Source: Holophagales bacterium (GTDB taxonomy: Bacteria; Acidobacteriota; Thermoanaerobaculia; Multivoradales; Multivoraceae). Taken from it: DNA of 64,000 nucleotides. Made by a program: the position numbers and the translations under genes. The DNA is taken from positions 165,684-229,683 of the forward strand of contig VYDI01000027.1 in the NCBI GenBank assembly GCA_009843505.1. Direction: 5' to 3'. Numbering within the stretch: the first letter of the stretch is position 1; each line of letters opens with the position of its first letter. Below are positions 16,843-26,799 of this stretch, piece by piece. The notes beneath the pieces are model-generated. The model saw nothing but the letters and a program-made list of their open reading frames with translations, was not told the DNA's origin and did no database searches.

Positions 16843-19800
16843 TCAGAAGTGAACGTGGAGGCCGATCTGGCCGCGGCGACTGTCGCCGAGGCCGCTGCGG
16901 ATCGTGCCGTCGAAGTTGAAGAGCAGGGAGCCCTGGGAGGCGTCGAGGCGGTTGTCTGCGTTCGTCAGGTTGAAGATCTCGAAGACCGGTTCGAGCGTGA
17001 TGCCGGGCCCGAGGGTGAATGGGCGCGAAAGCCGGACGTCCCAGGTCAGGAAGTCGTTGTCGCGGCGTAGCGTGTTCCGCTGGAGGATGCGCCCGCCTGC
17101 GCAGATGCGGTCGGACGGCTGGGCGGCTCTTCGATCGGGTTCCGCGCAGGATTCCGACACGGGCGAGGCCGAGAGGTAGCGGAACACGTTGCTGAACTGG
17201 ACCTCGCCGGGCAGGGCGAAGAGCAGATAGCCCGCGACCTGGTGCCGGCGGTCGCGGTCGGACCAGCCGTACTCGGGGCCGAGGTTCGTGGGGTCGGCGT
17301 AGCGGAACGTGAAGGGATCGCGCTCGTTGTCGTCGTCGGAGCGATCCCGGCTGAGGGTGTAGTTCACCTCGAACGTGAGCAGGCCGTCGAAGGCGTCCCG
17401 GCCGCGCAGCGTGGCGGTCAGGCCGTGGTAGCGGGAGCGCGCCGAGCTTTCCGTGTTGTTCAGGGCGTTGATGCCGCCGCCGCCCGGATGGGTGCCGATG
17501 CCGAAGGGCGCGCCGAAGCCCGGGTGGTTGCGATCCACGAAGCGGAACAGTTCGTCGGTTCGCGCGTGCTGGTAGGAGAAGTCGGCGGTCACGCCGCGGC
17601 CCAGCCGGCGCTCGAAGCCCGCGCCGAACGACCAGGTTTCCGGCAGTTCCAGGTCCCGGTCGACGACGGTGATGTCGGGCAGGAAGGGCACCGTGTCCGA
17701 GCCGTCGATCTGTTCGTCGATCGGTGGTACCGGGCCGAGCGCCGGCGAGGCTGCGCTGCTCCTGAACAGGACCTGCTGGAAGGCGCCGTTCGTCGTACGC
17801 GGTCCGGCCAGCACCAGGCTGGGGATGCGCGAGACGTAGGAGCCGGCGTTCAGCCGCAACACGTTGGAGCCGTCGCCCGAGGCGTCCCACACCAGGCCGA
17901 GGCGGGGCTGGAGGTTGTCGAGATCGTCGGGGATCGTGCCGTCCGACGGGAACCGCGGATCGTCCAGGTAGGGCGCGAACCAGGTGTCGCGCGGGGCGAT
18001 CAGCGGGTCCGGATTCCAGGTTCCCTCCCAGCGCAGCCCGAGGTTCAGGACGACGCGGTCGCTGGCCTGCCAGCTGTCCTGGAGGAAGAGACCGACTTCG
18101 TCGACGTCGAATGCCTGCTTGCCCAGGTCTTCCGGCGGAATGCCGGGAACGGTCGCGGCCTGCAGGTAGAGCAGGACCGGTCCGGTGATCCCGGCGCCCG
18201 GCGGGCAGACGCCAGCGGCACTGCTCGTGCCGTCGGAGCAGGTCACGTAGCGGTTTCCGTGCTCCATGAAGTTGATGAAGCCGTCGACCGAGTCGAAGAT
18301 GTAGCGGCTGTTGCCGAAGCCCAGGAATTGTTGGGCGATCCCGGTCCGGTTCGCCTCGATCCCCGCCTTGACCAGGTGATCGCCGAGCAGCGTCGAGACG
18401 TTGTCGACGAGCTGCTTCCGGTCGTCCGCCGCGTCGGCGCCGATTGGCAGGAAGAAAGGCAGACCGATGCGGAAGCCGTCCGCGAAGTCCATCGCGATGT
18501 CCGGAAAGGGCCGGCCGCCCAGAGCCATGTAGGGCGGCTGGGGCGGCGGCTCGACTCCCGGCTGGAGCGGCCCGCCGTAGCGCCGCGGACGGTGCTCGCG
18601 CGCCCATTGAAGGCGCAGTTCGTTCGACGTCCGGTTGCTGAGGAGGGAGCGGAGGCTGAGGTTGACGGCGTGGGAGTAGTCCTGCTCGATACCGTTGGCC
18701 GACAGGCCCCAGGAGTCGACGTCGAACGTGCCGTTCTCCTGTTCCGACCAGGTGTAGTTGTACTTGACCGACGCCTGGTGTCGCTCGCTCAGGTTGAAGT
18801 CCAGCTTGGCGATCAGGGCCCGGTTGTCGTCGCTGCGCTCGATGGGCCCGAACTCCTCGTCGAAGAGACCGGGCCAGCGGTCCTGCAGGAAGCGGTCGAG
18901 CCGCGCCAGGTTGGCGGGCCCGGCGACCCCGCGCACGAGCTGCTTGGTTTCCGAAGCGTCCTGCTCGTCGTAGGCGCCGAAGAAGAACACCCGCTCCCGC
19001 CGGATCGGCCCGCCGAGCGTGAAGCCGTACTGCAGGCGCTCGAACTCCGGCTTCGCCGCCTCACCGGAAGGATGCTCGGACGAGATCCCGTCCCATTGCC
19101 GGAACGTGTGCAGCGTGCCCTCGAGCTCGTTCGTGCCGGACTTCGTGATCACGTTGACGAAGCCGCCGGCCGACCGGCCGAACTCGGCCGTCGCGCCCTG
19201 GTTGATGACCACCATCTCCTGGATCGCGTCCTGGTTGAAGGTGAAGGCCGGACGCTGGCCGCCGCGTTGCTCGCCGAAGAAGGAGTTGTTGAAGTCGGCG
19301 CCGTCGACGATGAAGTTGTTGAAGATGCCGCGCTGGCCGCTGATGTTCAGTTCGTCGCCGTCCGGCCCCTGGGAGAGCGAGGCCCCCGGGGTCAGCAGGG
19401 TCAGGTCGAAGAAGTTGCGGCCGTTCACCGGCAGGCCCTCGATCACCTCGTCGGAGAGCCGCTGGGAAGTCGTCACGTCTTCGGTCGCGGGTGTTCCGTA
19501 GGCGTCCGTTGACACCGTGATCTCCTCGGCGACGACCTCCTTGAGCTCGATATCGAGGTTCAGGCTCTCGCCGACTCGCAGCGTGATGCCCGAGAGCCGC
19601 TCCATCTGTCCGCCTTCGTCCTTCGTCACGATCAGTTCGTAGGAACCCAGCGGCAGCAGGGTGCGCGCGAACGTGCCGGTCGCCGTTGTTTCGACGGAGG
19701 TCACGAACCCCGTTTCCGCGTGCTGGATCAGCACCTGGGCGCCGCCGACCGTTGCTCCATCGGGGCCGCGCACGGTGCCGCGGATGATCCCGGTCGTCGC

Positions 19801-19872
19801 CTCGGACTGGGCGGTTGCGGGCACCGTGGCGCCGGCGAGGAGAATGGCGGCGAGCGTCGAACGAACGGACAT
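16843..19872 (-). CDS. TonB-dependent receptor with carboxypeptidase-regulatory-like N-domain (Oar type)
   Basis: A 1009-residue outer-membrane receptor. A signal peptide is followed by a carboxypeptidase-regulatory-like beta-sandwich (TGIIRGTVRGPDGATVGGAQV, about 25-110). A plug domain with LPVNGRNFFDLTLLTPGASLSQ and FINVITKSGTNELEGTLHTF comes next, and a long 22-strand-type barrel ends HVHF. This architecture is abundant in Acidobacteriota and Myxococcota, where the ligand is usually unknown. A sulfatase gene lies 43 nt upstream on the same strand, so the two are likely co-transcribed and the cargo may be a sulfated compound. Confidence 0.9.
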   Translation of the reverse strand: MSVRSTLAAILLAGATVPATAQSEATTGIIRGTVRGPDGATVGGAQVLIQHAETGFVTSVETTATGTFARTLLPLGSYELIVTKDEGGQMERLSGITLRVGESLNLDIELKEVVAEEITVSTDAYGTPATEDVTTSQRLSDEVIEGLPVNGRNFFDLTLLTPGASLSQGPDGDELNISGQRGIFNNFIVDGADFNNSFFGEQRGGQRPAFTFNQDAIQEMVVINQGATAEFGRSAGGFVNVITKSGTNELEGTLHTFRQWDGISSEHPSGEAAKPEFERLQYGFTLGGPIRRERVFFFGAYDEQDASETKQLVRGVAGPANLARLDRFLQDRWPGLFDEEFGPIERSDDNRALIAKLDFNLSERHQASVKYNYTWSEQENGTFDVDSWGLSANGIEQDYSHAVNLSLRSLLSNRTSNELRLQWAREHRPRRYGGPLQPGVEPPPQPPYMALGGRPFPDIAMDFADGFRIGLPFFLPIGADAADDRKQLVDNVSTLLGDHLVKAGIEANRTGIAQQFLGFGNSRYIFDSVDGFINFMEHGNRYVTCSDGTSSAAGVCPPGAGITGPVLLYLQAATVPGIPPEDLGKQAFDVDEVGLFLQDSWQASDRVVLNLGLRWEGTWNPDPLIAPRDTWFAPYLDDPRFPSDGTIPDDLDNLQPRLGLVWDASGDGSNVLRLNAGSYVSRIPSLVLAGPRTTNGAFQQVLFRSSAASPALGPVPPIDEQIDGSDTVPFLPDITVVDRDLELPETWSFGAGFERRLGRGVTADFSYQHARTDELFRFVDRNHPGFGAPFGIGTHPGGGGINALNNTESSARSRYHGLTATLRGRDAFDGLLTFEVNYTLSRDRSDDDNERDPFTFRYADPTNLGPEYGWSDRDRRHQVAGYLLFALPGEVQFSNVFRYLSASPVSESCAEPDRRAAQPSDRICAGGRILQRNTLRRDNDFLTWDVRLSRPFTLGPGITLEPVFEIFNLTNADNRLDASQGSLLFNFDGTIRSGLGDSRRGQIGLHVHF

Positions 19873-19915
19873 GATCGAAGCCGGGTCGACCGCCGGCGGC
19901 GGGATGATAGCGGGC

Positions 19916-21358
19916 TCAGGCGGTGAGGGCGTCGCGCAACCGCCGCGCCACCTCCGGCTGCTTCGCGGCCAGGTTATCCGTCTCCATCGGATCGGCCTCC
20001 AGGTCCCACAGAATGTCCTCGTCGCCGAAGCCGGTGACCAGCTTGTAGCGGCCGTCGTAGGCGAGCCGCCAGTCGCGAAGGCCGGACAGCACGGCTTCGC
20101 GGTGACTGTCGGTTCGACCCTCCAGCAGGGGTCGCAGCGATCGGCTGTCCATGTCGGCTGGAGTGGCGAGGCCGGCGTAGTCGAGGAACGTGGCCGCCAG
20201 GTCGAGGACGGTCGTCGGCAGGCGGCACTCGTAGCCCTCGCGGATGCCGGGGCCGGCGGCCAGCAGGGGTACGCCCGCGGAGGCCTGGTAGGGGACCGAC
20301 TTCCCCCAGCGCGCGTGGTCGCCGAGCATCTCGCCGTGGTCGCTTGAGTAGACGATGATCGTGTTCTCGAGCTGGCCGGTTTCTTCCAGCATGTCGATGT
20401 AGCGCCCCAGCCACGCGTCGATGTTCTCGATCATCGCGGCGTAGTTCTGGCGCAGGGCCACGTGCTCGGCGGGAGTCAGGTCGCCCTCGTAGGCAAAGGG
20501 TTGGCCAAGGCCATTCCGGTCGCGAACCCACGCTTCCATCTCGGCCGTGATGTCGACCGGCGGGTGAGGCCCGACGAAGTTGATGACGAGGTGCCAGGGT
20601 TGGTCCCGCGGCGCTTCCTCGATCAGGTCGAGTCCGTTGCGTGCGATCCAGTTGTCGCAGTAGGCATCCGGGCCGAGCGGCGAGGTGATCACGTCGCCCC
20701 ACCAGGTGTCCGGGAAGCCGGAACGCCGCCGCCGGAAGTCCTCGGCGCAGGCTTTGCCCTGTGGCGGTTCGAGCGAGTCCAGGTAGGCGTAGTACGGGTC
20801 TTTCGGTCCCTCCGGATCCTGGAAGTACGCGGCCATGCCGTCGCCCTTGCCCGAGTTGTTGATCTGCGCGGAAAAGCCCCAGTCCTCGGCGAAGTTCCTG
20901 CCGTCGATCCCCCAGTTCTTGCTGTTCTTGGACAGGTCGAGCTTGCCCACGGCCATGGTGTGGTAGCCGGAATCCCGGAGCAGGCCGTAGAACGTCGTCT
21001 GGTCGAGCGGATAGTCGAATCGGTTGCTGCCCACGCCGCAGCGGTCGTACTCGCGGCCGGAGGCCAGGCAGGCCCGGGACGGGGCGCAGACCGGTGACGG
21101 CACCAGGGCGTTGGTGAAGTTGACGCCGTCGCGGGCCAGGCGGTCGATGTTCGGTGTCCGCAGCGCGGCGAGACTGCCGCTGCCCGGGCCGAGCCAGTCG
21201 GGCCGGTGCTGGTCGGGGAAGAAGAAGAGCAGGTTGGGGCGGTCGTCGGTCTCGGCTTGCGGCTCGGAGCCGCCGCAGCCGTGGAGACCGGCGAGAGCAC
21301 CGCCGGCGAGCAGGCGCGAGGACTGCTGAAGGAAGTCGCGGCGGGTACGTCGGGTCAC
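19916..21358 (-). CDS. Sulfatase, Tat-exported, formylglycine type
   Basis: A 480-residue type I sulfatase. The N-terminus MTRRTRRDFLQQSSRLLAGG is a Tat signal (RRDFLQ), followed by GLHGCG, a possible lipobox. The metal site starts at NLLFFFPDQHRPDW, and the FGly motif is CAPSR in PVCAPSRACLASGRE, so the Cys would be converted to formylglycine. No maturation enzyme gene is in this window. SSDHGEMLGDH is the second metal segment. It is the first gene of an operon with the TonB receptor and diverges from another receptor gene. Confidence 0.9.
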   Translation of the reverse strand: MTRRTRRDFLQQSSRLLAGGALAGLHGCGGSEPQAETDDRPNLLFFFPDQHRPDWLGPGSGSLAALRTPNIDRLARDGVNFTNALVPSPVCAPSRACLASGREYDRCGVGSNRFDYPLDQTTFYGLLRDSGYHTMAVGKLDLSKNSKNWGIDGRNFAEDWGFSAQINNSGKGDGMAAYFQDPEGPKDPYYAYLDSLEPPQGKACAEDFRRRRSGFPDTWWGDVITSPLGPDAYCDNWIARNGLDLIEEAPRDQPWHLVINFVGPHPPVDITAEMEAWVRDRNGLGQPFAYEGDLTPAEHVALRQNYAAMIENIDAWLGRYIDMLEETGQLENTIIVYSSDHGEMLGDHARWGKSVPYQASAGVPLLAAGPGIREGYECRLPTTVLDLAATFLDYAGLATPADMDSRSLRPLLEGRTDSHREAVLSGLRDWRLAYDGRYKLVTGFGDEDILWDLEADPMETDNLAAKQPEVARRLRDALTA

Positions 21359-21514
21359 GGGGCCTCCTCCCAGCCGGGGATCCGCTTGTTTGAACCGTGT
21401 TGTAGCTTCTAACGGCGTTCGGGTACATTAGCTCACATGTAGAACCAATGGGATCGGTCGAGCCGCCCCGGAACTCCGCGCCGGCCGGTCGAGCCCAGAC
21501 CTGGAGGGAGAACG
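21359..21514. promoter_or_regulatory. Divergent promoter region between sulfatase and TonB receptor operons
   Basis: 156 nt separate the two oppositely oriented operons. On the plus strand TACATT at 21424-21429 could be a -10 box for the receptor gene, with only a poor -35 (TTGTAG) 18 nt before it. The stretch 21385-21435 is AT-richer than its surroundings, as expected for promoters. A shared regulator for the two operons is plausible but no clear operator is seen. Confidence 0.3.
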
Positions 21515-24193
21515 ATGAACCGACGTTCCGCCTGGCTCGGAGGGCTTGTCGTCCTGATCTGCGTCGCCCCGCTGCTCGCGGACGGTCCGCAGACGGGCAC
21601 GATCGACGGCCGCGTCCTGGACGCTCAGGGTGCGCCGTTGCCCGGCGTTACCGTCACCCTGACCGGACCGCAGAACACGCGGACGGTCATCACCGACGCT
21701 GACGGCGTCTACCGCTTCGCCCTGCTGCTCGCCGGGCGCTTCACGGTACGCGCGGAGCTGGAAGGGCTCGGTTCGGCCGAACTCGCGACCGACCTCGATC
21801 CAGGCCAGCGGCGGGGCGTCGATCTGACGCTCGTGTCGGCGGCCGAGGAGGAGATCACGGTCACGGGCGAGGCGCCCCTGATCAGCAAGTACGAGACCGC
21901 CCTGGCGGCAACGATCCCGGCTGAGATCACGGACAACGTCGCCTTCGGTACGCGCGCCTACAGCGCGGCCGTACGGCAGTTGCCGTCCGTCGTCAACCGG
22001 AGTGACGCGGACTCCCGGCCGTCGGTGAACGGCGGCATCAGTACCGAGGTCGGCATCTACGTCGAGGGCGTGGACACCTCGATGCACCGCCGCGGTGGCG
22101 AGATGCGTCTGCTCATCCCCAGCACCGCGCTGACCGAGACGAAGCTCGAGTCGACCGGTTTCGGCGCCGAGTACGGCCGGGCGACGTCCGGCATCATCAA
22201 CTCGACCGTCAAGACGGGGACCAACGAGTTTCACGGCGAGGGGCTCTTTATCGGCCAGAACCCGAAGTGGCGGGCCCCGGACGCTCTGGAACTGGAGCGT
22301 CCGGACGATCAGATCAACAGCTACGAGACCAGCATCGGCGGGCCGCTCGCCCGCAATAGGGCGTGGTTCTTCGTCTCCTACGGCAGGATGTCGGACAACC
22401 GGATCGATCGGCTGTCGGACGGGAGCATCGTCAATCTCAGCCGTCAGTCGGATCCCCTGATCGCCAAGGTGAACTTCCAGCCCAGGGACAACCAGCAGAT
22501 CGCGATCACGGCGATCGATGCTCCGTCGGACGCGATCGGCCTGTCCGGCAACCCGGGCGACAAGTACGCGATCATGAACTTCCCGCTGAACGGGCGCGTG
22601 CAGACGCTGAACTGGAGCCTCGGCCTGAGTGCCTCGAACTTCCTCGAGTTCAAGGTCGCCAACCGCGAGGAGTTCGTCGGCCGCAATGCGGCGGAGCAGC
22701 ACCCGCTCGATCCGAACGCGTCGCCGGACGACCCGCCGGGGAACAACTTCCGCTATCGGGATCTGGCGACGGGCCTGCGGCACAACGGCCCGGCCGTACG
22801 CCTGGCCGAGGGCTTCAACGACTTCCCGCGCGACCAGGCGAACGTGTCCCTGACCAGCTTCCGGGGTCAGCACGAGTGGAAGTTCGGCGTCGACGCCCAG
22901 GCGATCGAGTTCGGCAACCTGACCTCGATCATCACCGAGTTCCGGGGGCGGAACTTCGACCCCAACCTGCCCGGCGGTTACGTGACGCCCGTCAACAAGC
23001 GGGTGTTCGATCCGTCGAACGTGATCACGCAGTCCAGCGACTTCCTGGCCGTCTTCGCCCAGGATCGCTTCGAGGTCGGCGACAACTGGGTCTGGACCCT
23101 GGGCATCCGCGGCGATCAGCAGACGATCGACAACGACATCGGCGAGCGGGTCAACGAGTACACCGAGTGGGTGCCCCGGGTCAGCGGCGTCTACGACGTG
23201 AAGGCCGACGGCAGCATCCTGCTCCGCGGCACGCTCGGCCGCTACTACCACGCGATCGGCATGGGCATCGTGCTCCAGGAGTTCTCCCGCCAGAACAACG
23301 GCGAGAACATCTACGAGCAGTTCGCGTGGAACCGGGCCACACAGCGCTACGATCGCTTCCAGCGGCGCGTGGAGCCGACGTTCGACCAGGCGATCCAGGA
23401 TGTCGACCCGTACTACAAGGACGAGATCTCCTTCGGCGCGGACTTCCAGGTGTCCGAGAAGTGGGTCGTCAAGTCGCGCCTGGTGGCGAGCGAGGCGGAC
23501 AACATCTTCCACGCCACGCTCCAGTACGACGATGCCGGCCGGGTGGTTCGTGATCTTCGGAACTGGTCCGACGCCCGCCGCGAGTACCGGGGGCTGCAGC
23601 TCGAGGCGAACCGGCTGTTCCGCAACAACTGGACGCTGCGCACGAACTACACCCTGAGTTCGACCAAGGGGAACATCAACTCGCTCAACGACAACTTCAA
23701 CCTCAATGAGGGGTTGGGAGGAGTCGAGGTGGGCACCGGCCTGACCAACGCGACCTCGAGTCCCTACTGGTTCGGGCGGCTGCTTGAGGACCGGGAGCAC
23801 CTGGCGAACGTGATCGGGATGAAGCGATTCGTCTTCGGCAGGCACGACCTGGTGCTGGGGGGCTTCCTCCACTACGCATCCGGAGCGCCGTGGGCCAGCC
23901 ACGTCTCGACCCAGGTGCGACATCCGGTATCGAATCAGCCGATCACGACGTCGACCTTCCGTGAGCCGGCGGGCAGCCACCGGCTCCCGGACACCTTGAC
24001 CGTTGATCTGTCCCTGATGTACTCGATTGCGATGGCGGGCAACGTGCGGGCGAAGATCGGATTCGACCTCGCGAACGCGACCGACAGCCAGGAGCCGATC
24101 GCGATCAACACCCAGACCGGAGTGCCGACCCCACGGGTCGCCTCGTATCAGCGGCCGCGGGAGTTCCGGCTGAAGGTGGGCTTCAGCTTCTGA
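21515..24193 (+). CDS. TonB-dependent receptor with carboxypeptidase-regulatory-like N-domain
   Basis: An 892-residue outer-membrane receptor. The signal peptide is followed by a beta-sandwich with GTIDGRVLDAQGAPLPGVTV and ADGVYRFALLLAGRFTV. A plug region contains EEEITVTGEAPLI and GIINSTVKTGTNEFHGEGLF, and a barrel ends RLKVGFSF. Unlike the receptor at 16.8 kb it lacks the NGRNFFDLTLLTPG plug motif and has AVRQLPSVVNRSDADSRPSV instead, so the two are distant relatives and not recent duplicates. ATG 21515 has an excellent GGAGGGAG ribosome binding site. A DUF3604 lipoprotein gene follows 41 nt downstream. Confidence 0.9.
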   Translation: MNRRSAWLGGLVVLICVAPLLADGPQTGTIDGRVLDAQGAPLPGVTVTLTGPQNTRTVITDADGVYRFALLLAGRFTVRAELEGLGSAELATDLDPGQRRGVDLTLVSAAEEEITVTGEAPLISKYETALAATIPAEITDNVAFGTRAYSAAVRQLPSVVNRSDADSRPSVNGGISTEVGIYVEGVDTSMHRRGGEMRLLIPSTALTETKLESTGFGAEYGRATSGIINSTVKTGTNEFHGEGLFIGQNPKWRAPDALELERPDDQINSYETSIGGPLARNRAWFFVSYGRMSDNRIDRLSDGSIVNLSRQSDPLIAKVNFQPRDNQQIAITAIDAPSDAIGLSGNPGDKYAIMNFPLNGRVQTLNWSLGLSASNFLEFKVANREEFVGRNAAEQHPLDPNASPDDPPGNNFRYRDLATGLRHNGPAVRLAEGFNDFPRDQANVSLTSFRGQHEWKFGVDAQAIEFGNLTSIITEFRGRNFDPNLPGGYVTPVNKRVFDPSNVITQSSDFLAVFAQDRFEVGDNWVWTLGIRGDQQTIDNDIGERVNEYTEWVPRVSGVYDVKADGSILLRGTLGRYYHAIGMGIVLQEFSRQNNGENIYEQFAWNRATQRYDRFQRRVEPTFDQAIQDVDPYYKDEISFGADFQVSEKWVVKSRLVASEADNIFHATLQYDDAGRVVRDLRNWSDARREYRGLQLEANRLFRNNWTLRTNYTLSSTKGNINSLNDNFNLNEGLGGVEVGTGLTNATSSPYWFGRLLEDREHLANVIGMKRFVFGRHDLVLGGFLHYASGAPWASHVSTQVRHPVSNQPITTSTFREPAGSHRLPDTLTVDLSLMYSIAMAGNVRAKIGFDLANATDSQEPIAINTQTGVPTPRVASYQRPREFRLKVGFSF

Positions 24194-24234
24194 TCCGGCT
24201 CGGAACGTACGGCTGGGGCCGGGCGCCGCTCCTC

Positions 24235-26781
24235 GTGAGCGGCGCCTTGGCTCTTGTCCTTGCCGCCTGCGAGGCGTCCGGCCCGGGCGCCGTCTACGAC
24301 CGCGATCTCGGCGCCGCGATCGACCAGCTCAAGGCCGACGTCGCGGCGGAGCCGACGGACGAATCGACCGTGGCCGCGCGGGCGGCGGTCGTCGCCGACT
24401 GGGCCGATGCGCTCTCGCTCGCCGGCCATGAGATGGGCCTGGAGGGGCCGCGGGTCCGGATCCAGTCGACGTTGCCGCCGACGGGTAACGCCGCGGCCAA
24501 CGCAGGCGCCTTCGTCGACCGCCTGGTACGGGAGTTCACCCTGCGCGAAGAGCCTGGCGCCCTCGGCTCTCTCGAGGCCGAGTCGCTCGGTCCGTTCGAA
24601 GCGCGGCAGTACGCGACCGTCGGCCAGACCTGGACCGCGGGCACGCGCGCGGTCGAGACCGGCGGCGGCTTCTGGGTGGCGCGCCACTTCAACGCGAACT
24701 ACGGCGCCTTCCAGACCGACGACCCGGGCGCCGCGGGCTACGTCACGATCGAGACAGACGCTGCGAATGCGCGGTTCGAGACGGACGTGTACATGGCTTC
24801 CGGGCCCCACGGCGGCTTCCGGGCGCCGGAGCCGGCGCTGATGTTCCGGGTCGCCGAGGGGCGGGTCGAGCCGGGGGAGAGCATCACGATCACCTACGGC
24901 GACACCTCCGGGGGCGGCCCGGGGATCATGATGGCGCAGACGTCGAGCGCCCGGCTGCCGTTTCCCCTGTACGTCGATCTCGACGGCTCCGGCGAATGGC
25001 GGCCCCTGCCGATCCTGCCGTTCGAGGTCGTCGGCACGACGGTCGCGGGCGTGCATGGTTTCGCGCCCAGCGTCGTGCGCCCGGGCGAGACCTTCGAGCT
25101 TTCGGTGCGCGCCGAGGACCGCTTCTTCAACCGGGCGACCGGCGAAATCCCCGGCTTCGATGTACTCCTGAACGGGGAGCTGCGCGCCTCGACCGAACCG
25201 GGAACCGAGGCGATCACGGTCGTCGAACTGGTCCTCGACGAGCCCGGCGTTTACTGGACGGCGATCCGGTCGCGGGGCGCGGGGCCGGCGATCACCGGCG
25301 ACGCGAACCCGATCCTGGTGGCCGAGAACCCGGAGTACGGCATCTACTGGGGCGACACCCACGGACACTCGGGCTACGCCGAGGGCATCGGCACGCTGGA
25401 CTTCTTCCTCCGCTTCGCACGCGACGACGCCCGGCTCGACTTCGTGACCCACTCGGAACACGACATCTGGCTGGACGCCGGCGAGTGGGAACTGATGCGG
25501 GCGAAGAGCGCCGAGTACGACGAGCCGGGGCGCTTCATTCCCTACCTGGGTTGGGAGTGGACACGGCACACCCGCCAGGGCGGCGGTCACCACAACATCC
25601 TTTACCGCACGGTCGAGGACCAGGACGTGATCTCGGTGCTCGAGTTTCCGACCCTGTCGGAGCTCTACCGGGAACTCGACACCCGCTACGACCGGCGCGA
25701 CGTGGTCGTCATTCCGCATGCCCACAATCCGGGGGACTTCCGCCAGTCGCATCCCGGTCTGGAACCGCTGGTCGAGATGATGTCGATGCACGGGACCTTC
25801 GAGTGGTTCATGCAGGAGTACCTGTCGCGGGGGCACCAGGTGGGCGTCGTCGCCGCCTCGGACGACCATCTCTCGCACCCCGGCTACTCGGCCCCGAACC
25901 GGACCTCGCTGGCGCAGCGGGGCGGCCTGGGCGCGGTGATGGCGCCGGAGAGGTCGCGTGACGCGATCTTCGACGGGATGAAGGCGCGACGCACCTACGC
26001 CACGACCGGGGACCGGATCATTCTCGAGTTCGAGGTGAACGGGACGGGGATGGGGTCGCGGGCGCCGTTCTCGGAGACCCGGGAGATCACGGGACGGGTG
26101 ATCGGTACCGCGCCGGTCGGCTCCATCGCGCTGATCAAGAACGAGGAGGAACTCTGGAGCGAGGACTACTCGCTCGACACGGGCGCCGGAGCGCCCACCG
26201 ACCTGCTGCTCACGTTCTACTCCGAAGAAACCCCGGTTCACCTGGGCGACGCCCCGCGTGGCTGGCGGCACTGGAGGGGCCGGCTGACCGTGGCCGGCGC
26301 CACGCTCCGCTCGATTGAGGGGACCGACTTCGCGAACCCGACGACCCAGAACGTCGAGCAGGACGGCAATGGCGCGGCCTTCCGGACGAACACCCGGGGC
26401 GAGACGAGTTCACTGAGACTCTCGGTCGCCGACGTGCAGCCGGGAGCGGCGATCGTCCTGGAACTGGAGGAAGCGGCCGAGACCGGTTCGGCGCCCCCGT
26501 TCTACCGGCCGCGAGCCGTGATCCCGGGCGCCAGGGTGCGACTGCCGCTCGCGGAGATGCAGGGCGGCCGGCTGGAGAAGCTGCTGCCGATCGAGGGCTA
26601 CCACCGCGACTCGGTGACGCTTCGGCGGGTGCGCCCCGACGGTCCGCGGGACCTCACCTTCAGCTACACGGACACCGAGACGCCGCGTCAGGGCGACTAC
26701 TACTTCGTCCGCATCCGCCAGTTGAACGACGCGATGGCCTGGTCGAGTCCCGTGTGGGTCGGAGGGCATCCGTCCCAGTAA
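24235..26781 (+). CDS. DUF3604-family lipoprotein (PHP-like, putative metal-dependent hydrolase)
   Basis: An 848-residue protein with a short lipoprotein signal (GALALVLAACEAS; Cys12). The central block is the DUF3604 signature: EYGIYWGDTHGHSGYAEGIG with the first HxH, DFVTHSEHDIWLDAGEW, and later VIPHAHNPGDF and ASDDHLSHPGY. These histidines and aspartates resemble a PHP-type metal site. About 330 N-terminal residues form Ig-like or beta-rich domains, and the C-terminal ~180 are beta-rich. The family has no settled activity that I know of. Its position behind a TonB receptor and next to a sulfatase suggests a surface or periplasmic role in handling the imported substrate. The start is GTG. 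Confidence 0.85.
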   Translation: MSGALALVLAACEASGPGAVYDRDLGAAIDQLKADVAAEPTDESTVAARAAVVADWADALSLAGHEMGLEGPRVRIQSTLPPTGNAAANAGAFVDRLVREFTLREEPGALGSLEAESLGPFEARQYATVGQTWTAGTRAVETGGGFWVARHFNANYGAFQTDDPGAAGYVTIETDAANARFETDVYMASGPHGGFRAPEPALMFRVAEGRVEPGESITITYGDTSGGGPGIMMAQTSSARLPFPLYVDLDGSGEWRPLPILPFEVVGTTVAGVHGFAPSVVRPGETFELSVRAEDRFFNRATGEIPGFDVLLNGELRASTEPGTEAITVVELVLDEPGVYWTAIRSRGAGPAITGDANPILVAENPEYGIYWGDTHGHSGYAEGIGTLDFFLRFARDDARLDFVTHSEHDIWLDAGEWELMRAKSAEYDEPGRFIPYLGWEWTRHTRQGGGHHNILYRTVEDQDVISVLEFPTLSELYRELDTRYDRRDVVVIPHAHNPGDFRQSHPGLEPLVEMMSMHGTFEWFMQEYLSRGHQVGVVAASDDHLSHPGYSAPNRTSLAQRGGLGAVMAPERSRDAIFDGMKARRTYATTGDRIILEFEVNGTGMGSRAPFSETREITGRVIGTAPVGSIALIKNEEELWSEDYSLDTGAGAPTDLLLTFYSEETPVHLGDAPRGWRHWRGRLTVAGATLRSIEGTDFANPTTQNVEQDGNGAAFRTNTRGETSSLRLSVADVQPGAAIVLELEEAAETGSAPPFYRPRAVIPGARVRLPLAEMQGGRLEKLLPIEGYHRDSVTLRRVRPDGPRDLTFSYTDTETPRQGDYYFVRIRQLNDAMAWSSPVWVGGHPSQ

Positions 26782-26799
26782 CCGAGTCGTCCCGGGCTG

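Noticed and set aside
17242..19512. 756-codon plus-strand frame inside the TonB receptor region
   Set aside because: It is the complement of the receptor, whose signal peptide, plug motifs and C-terminus are clear.
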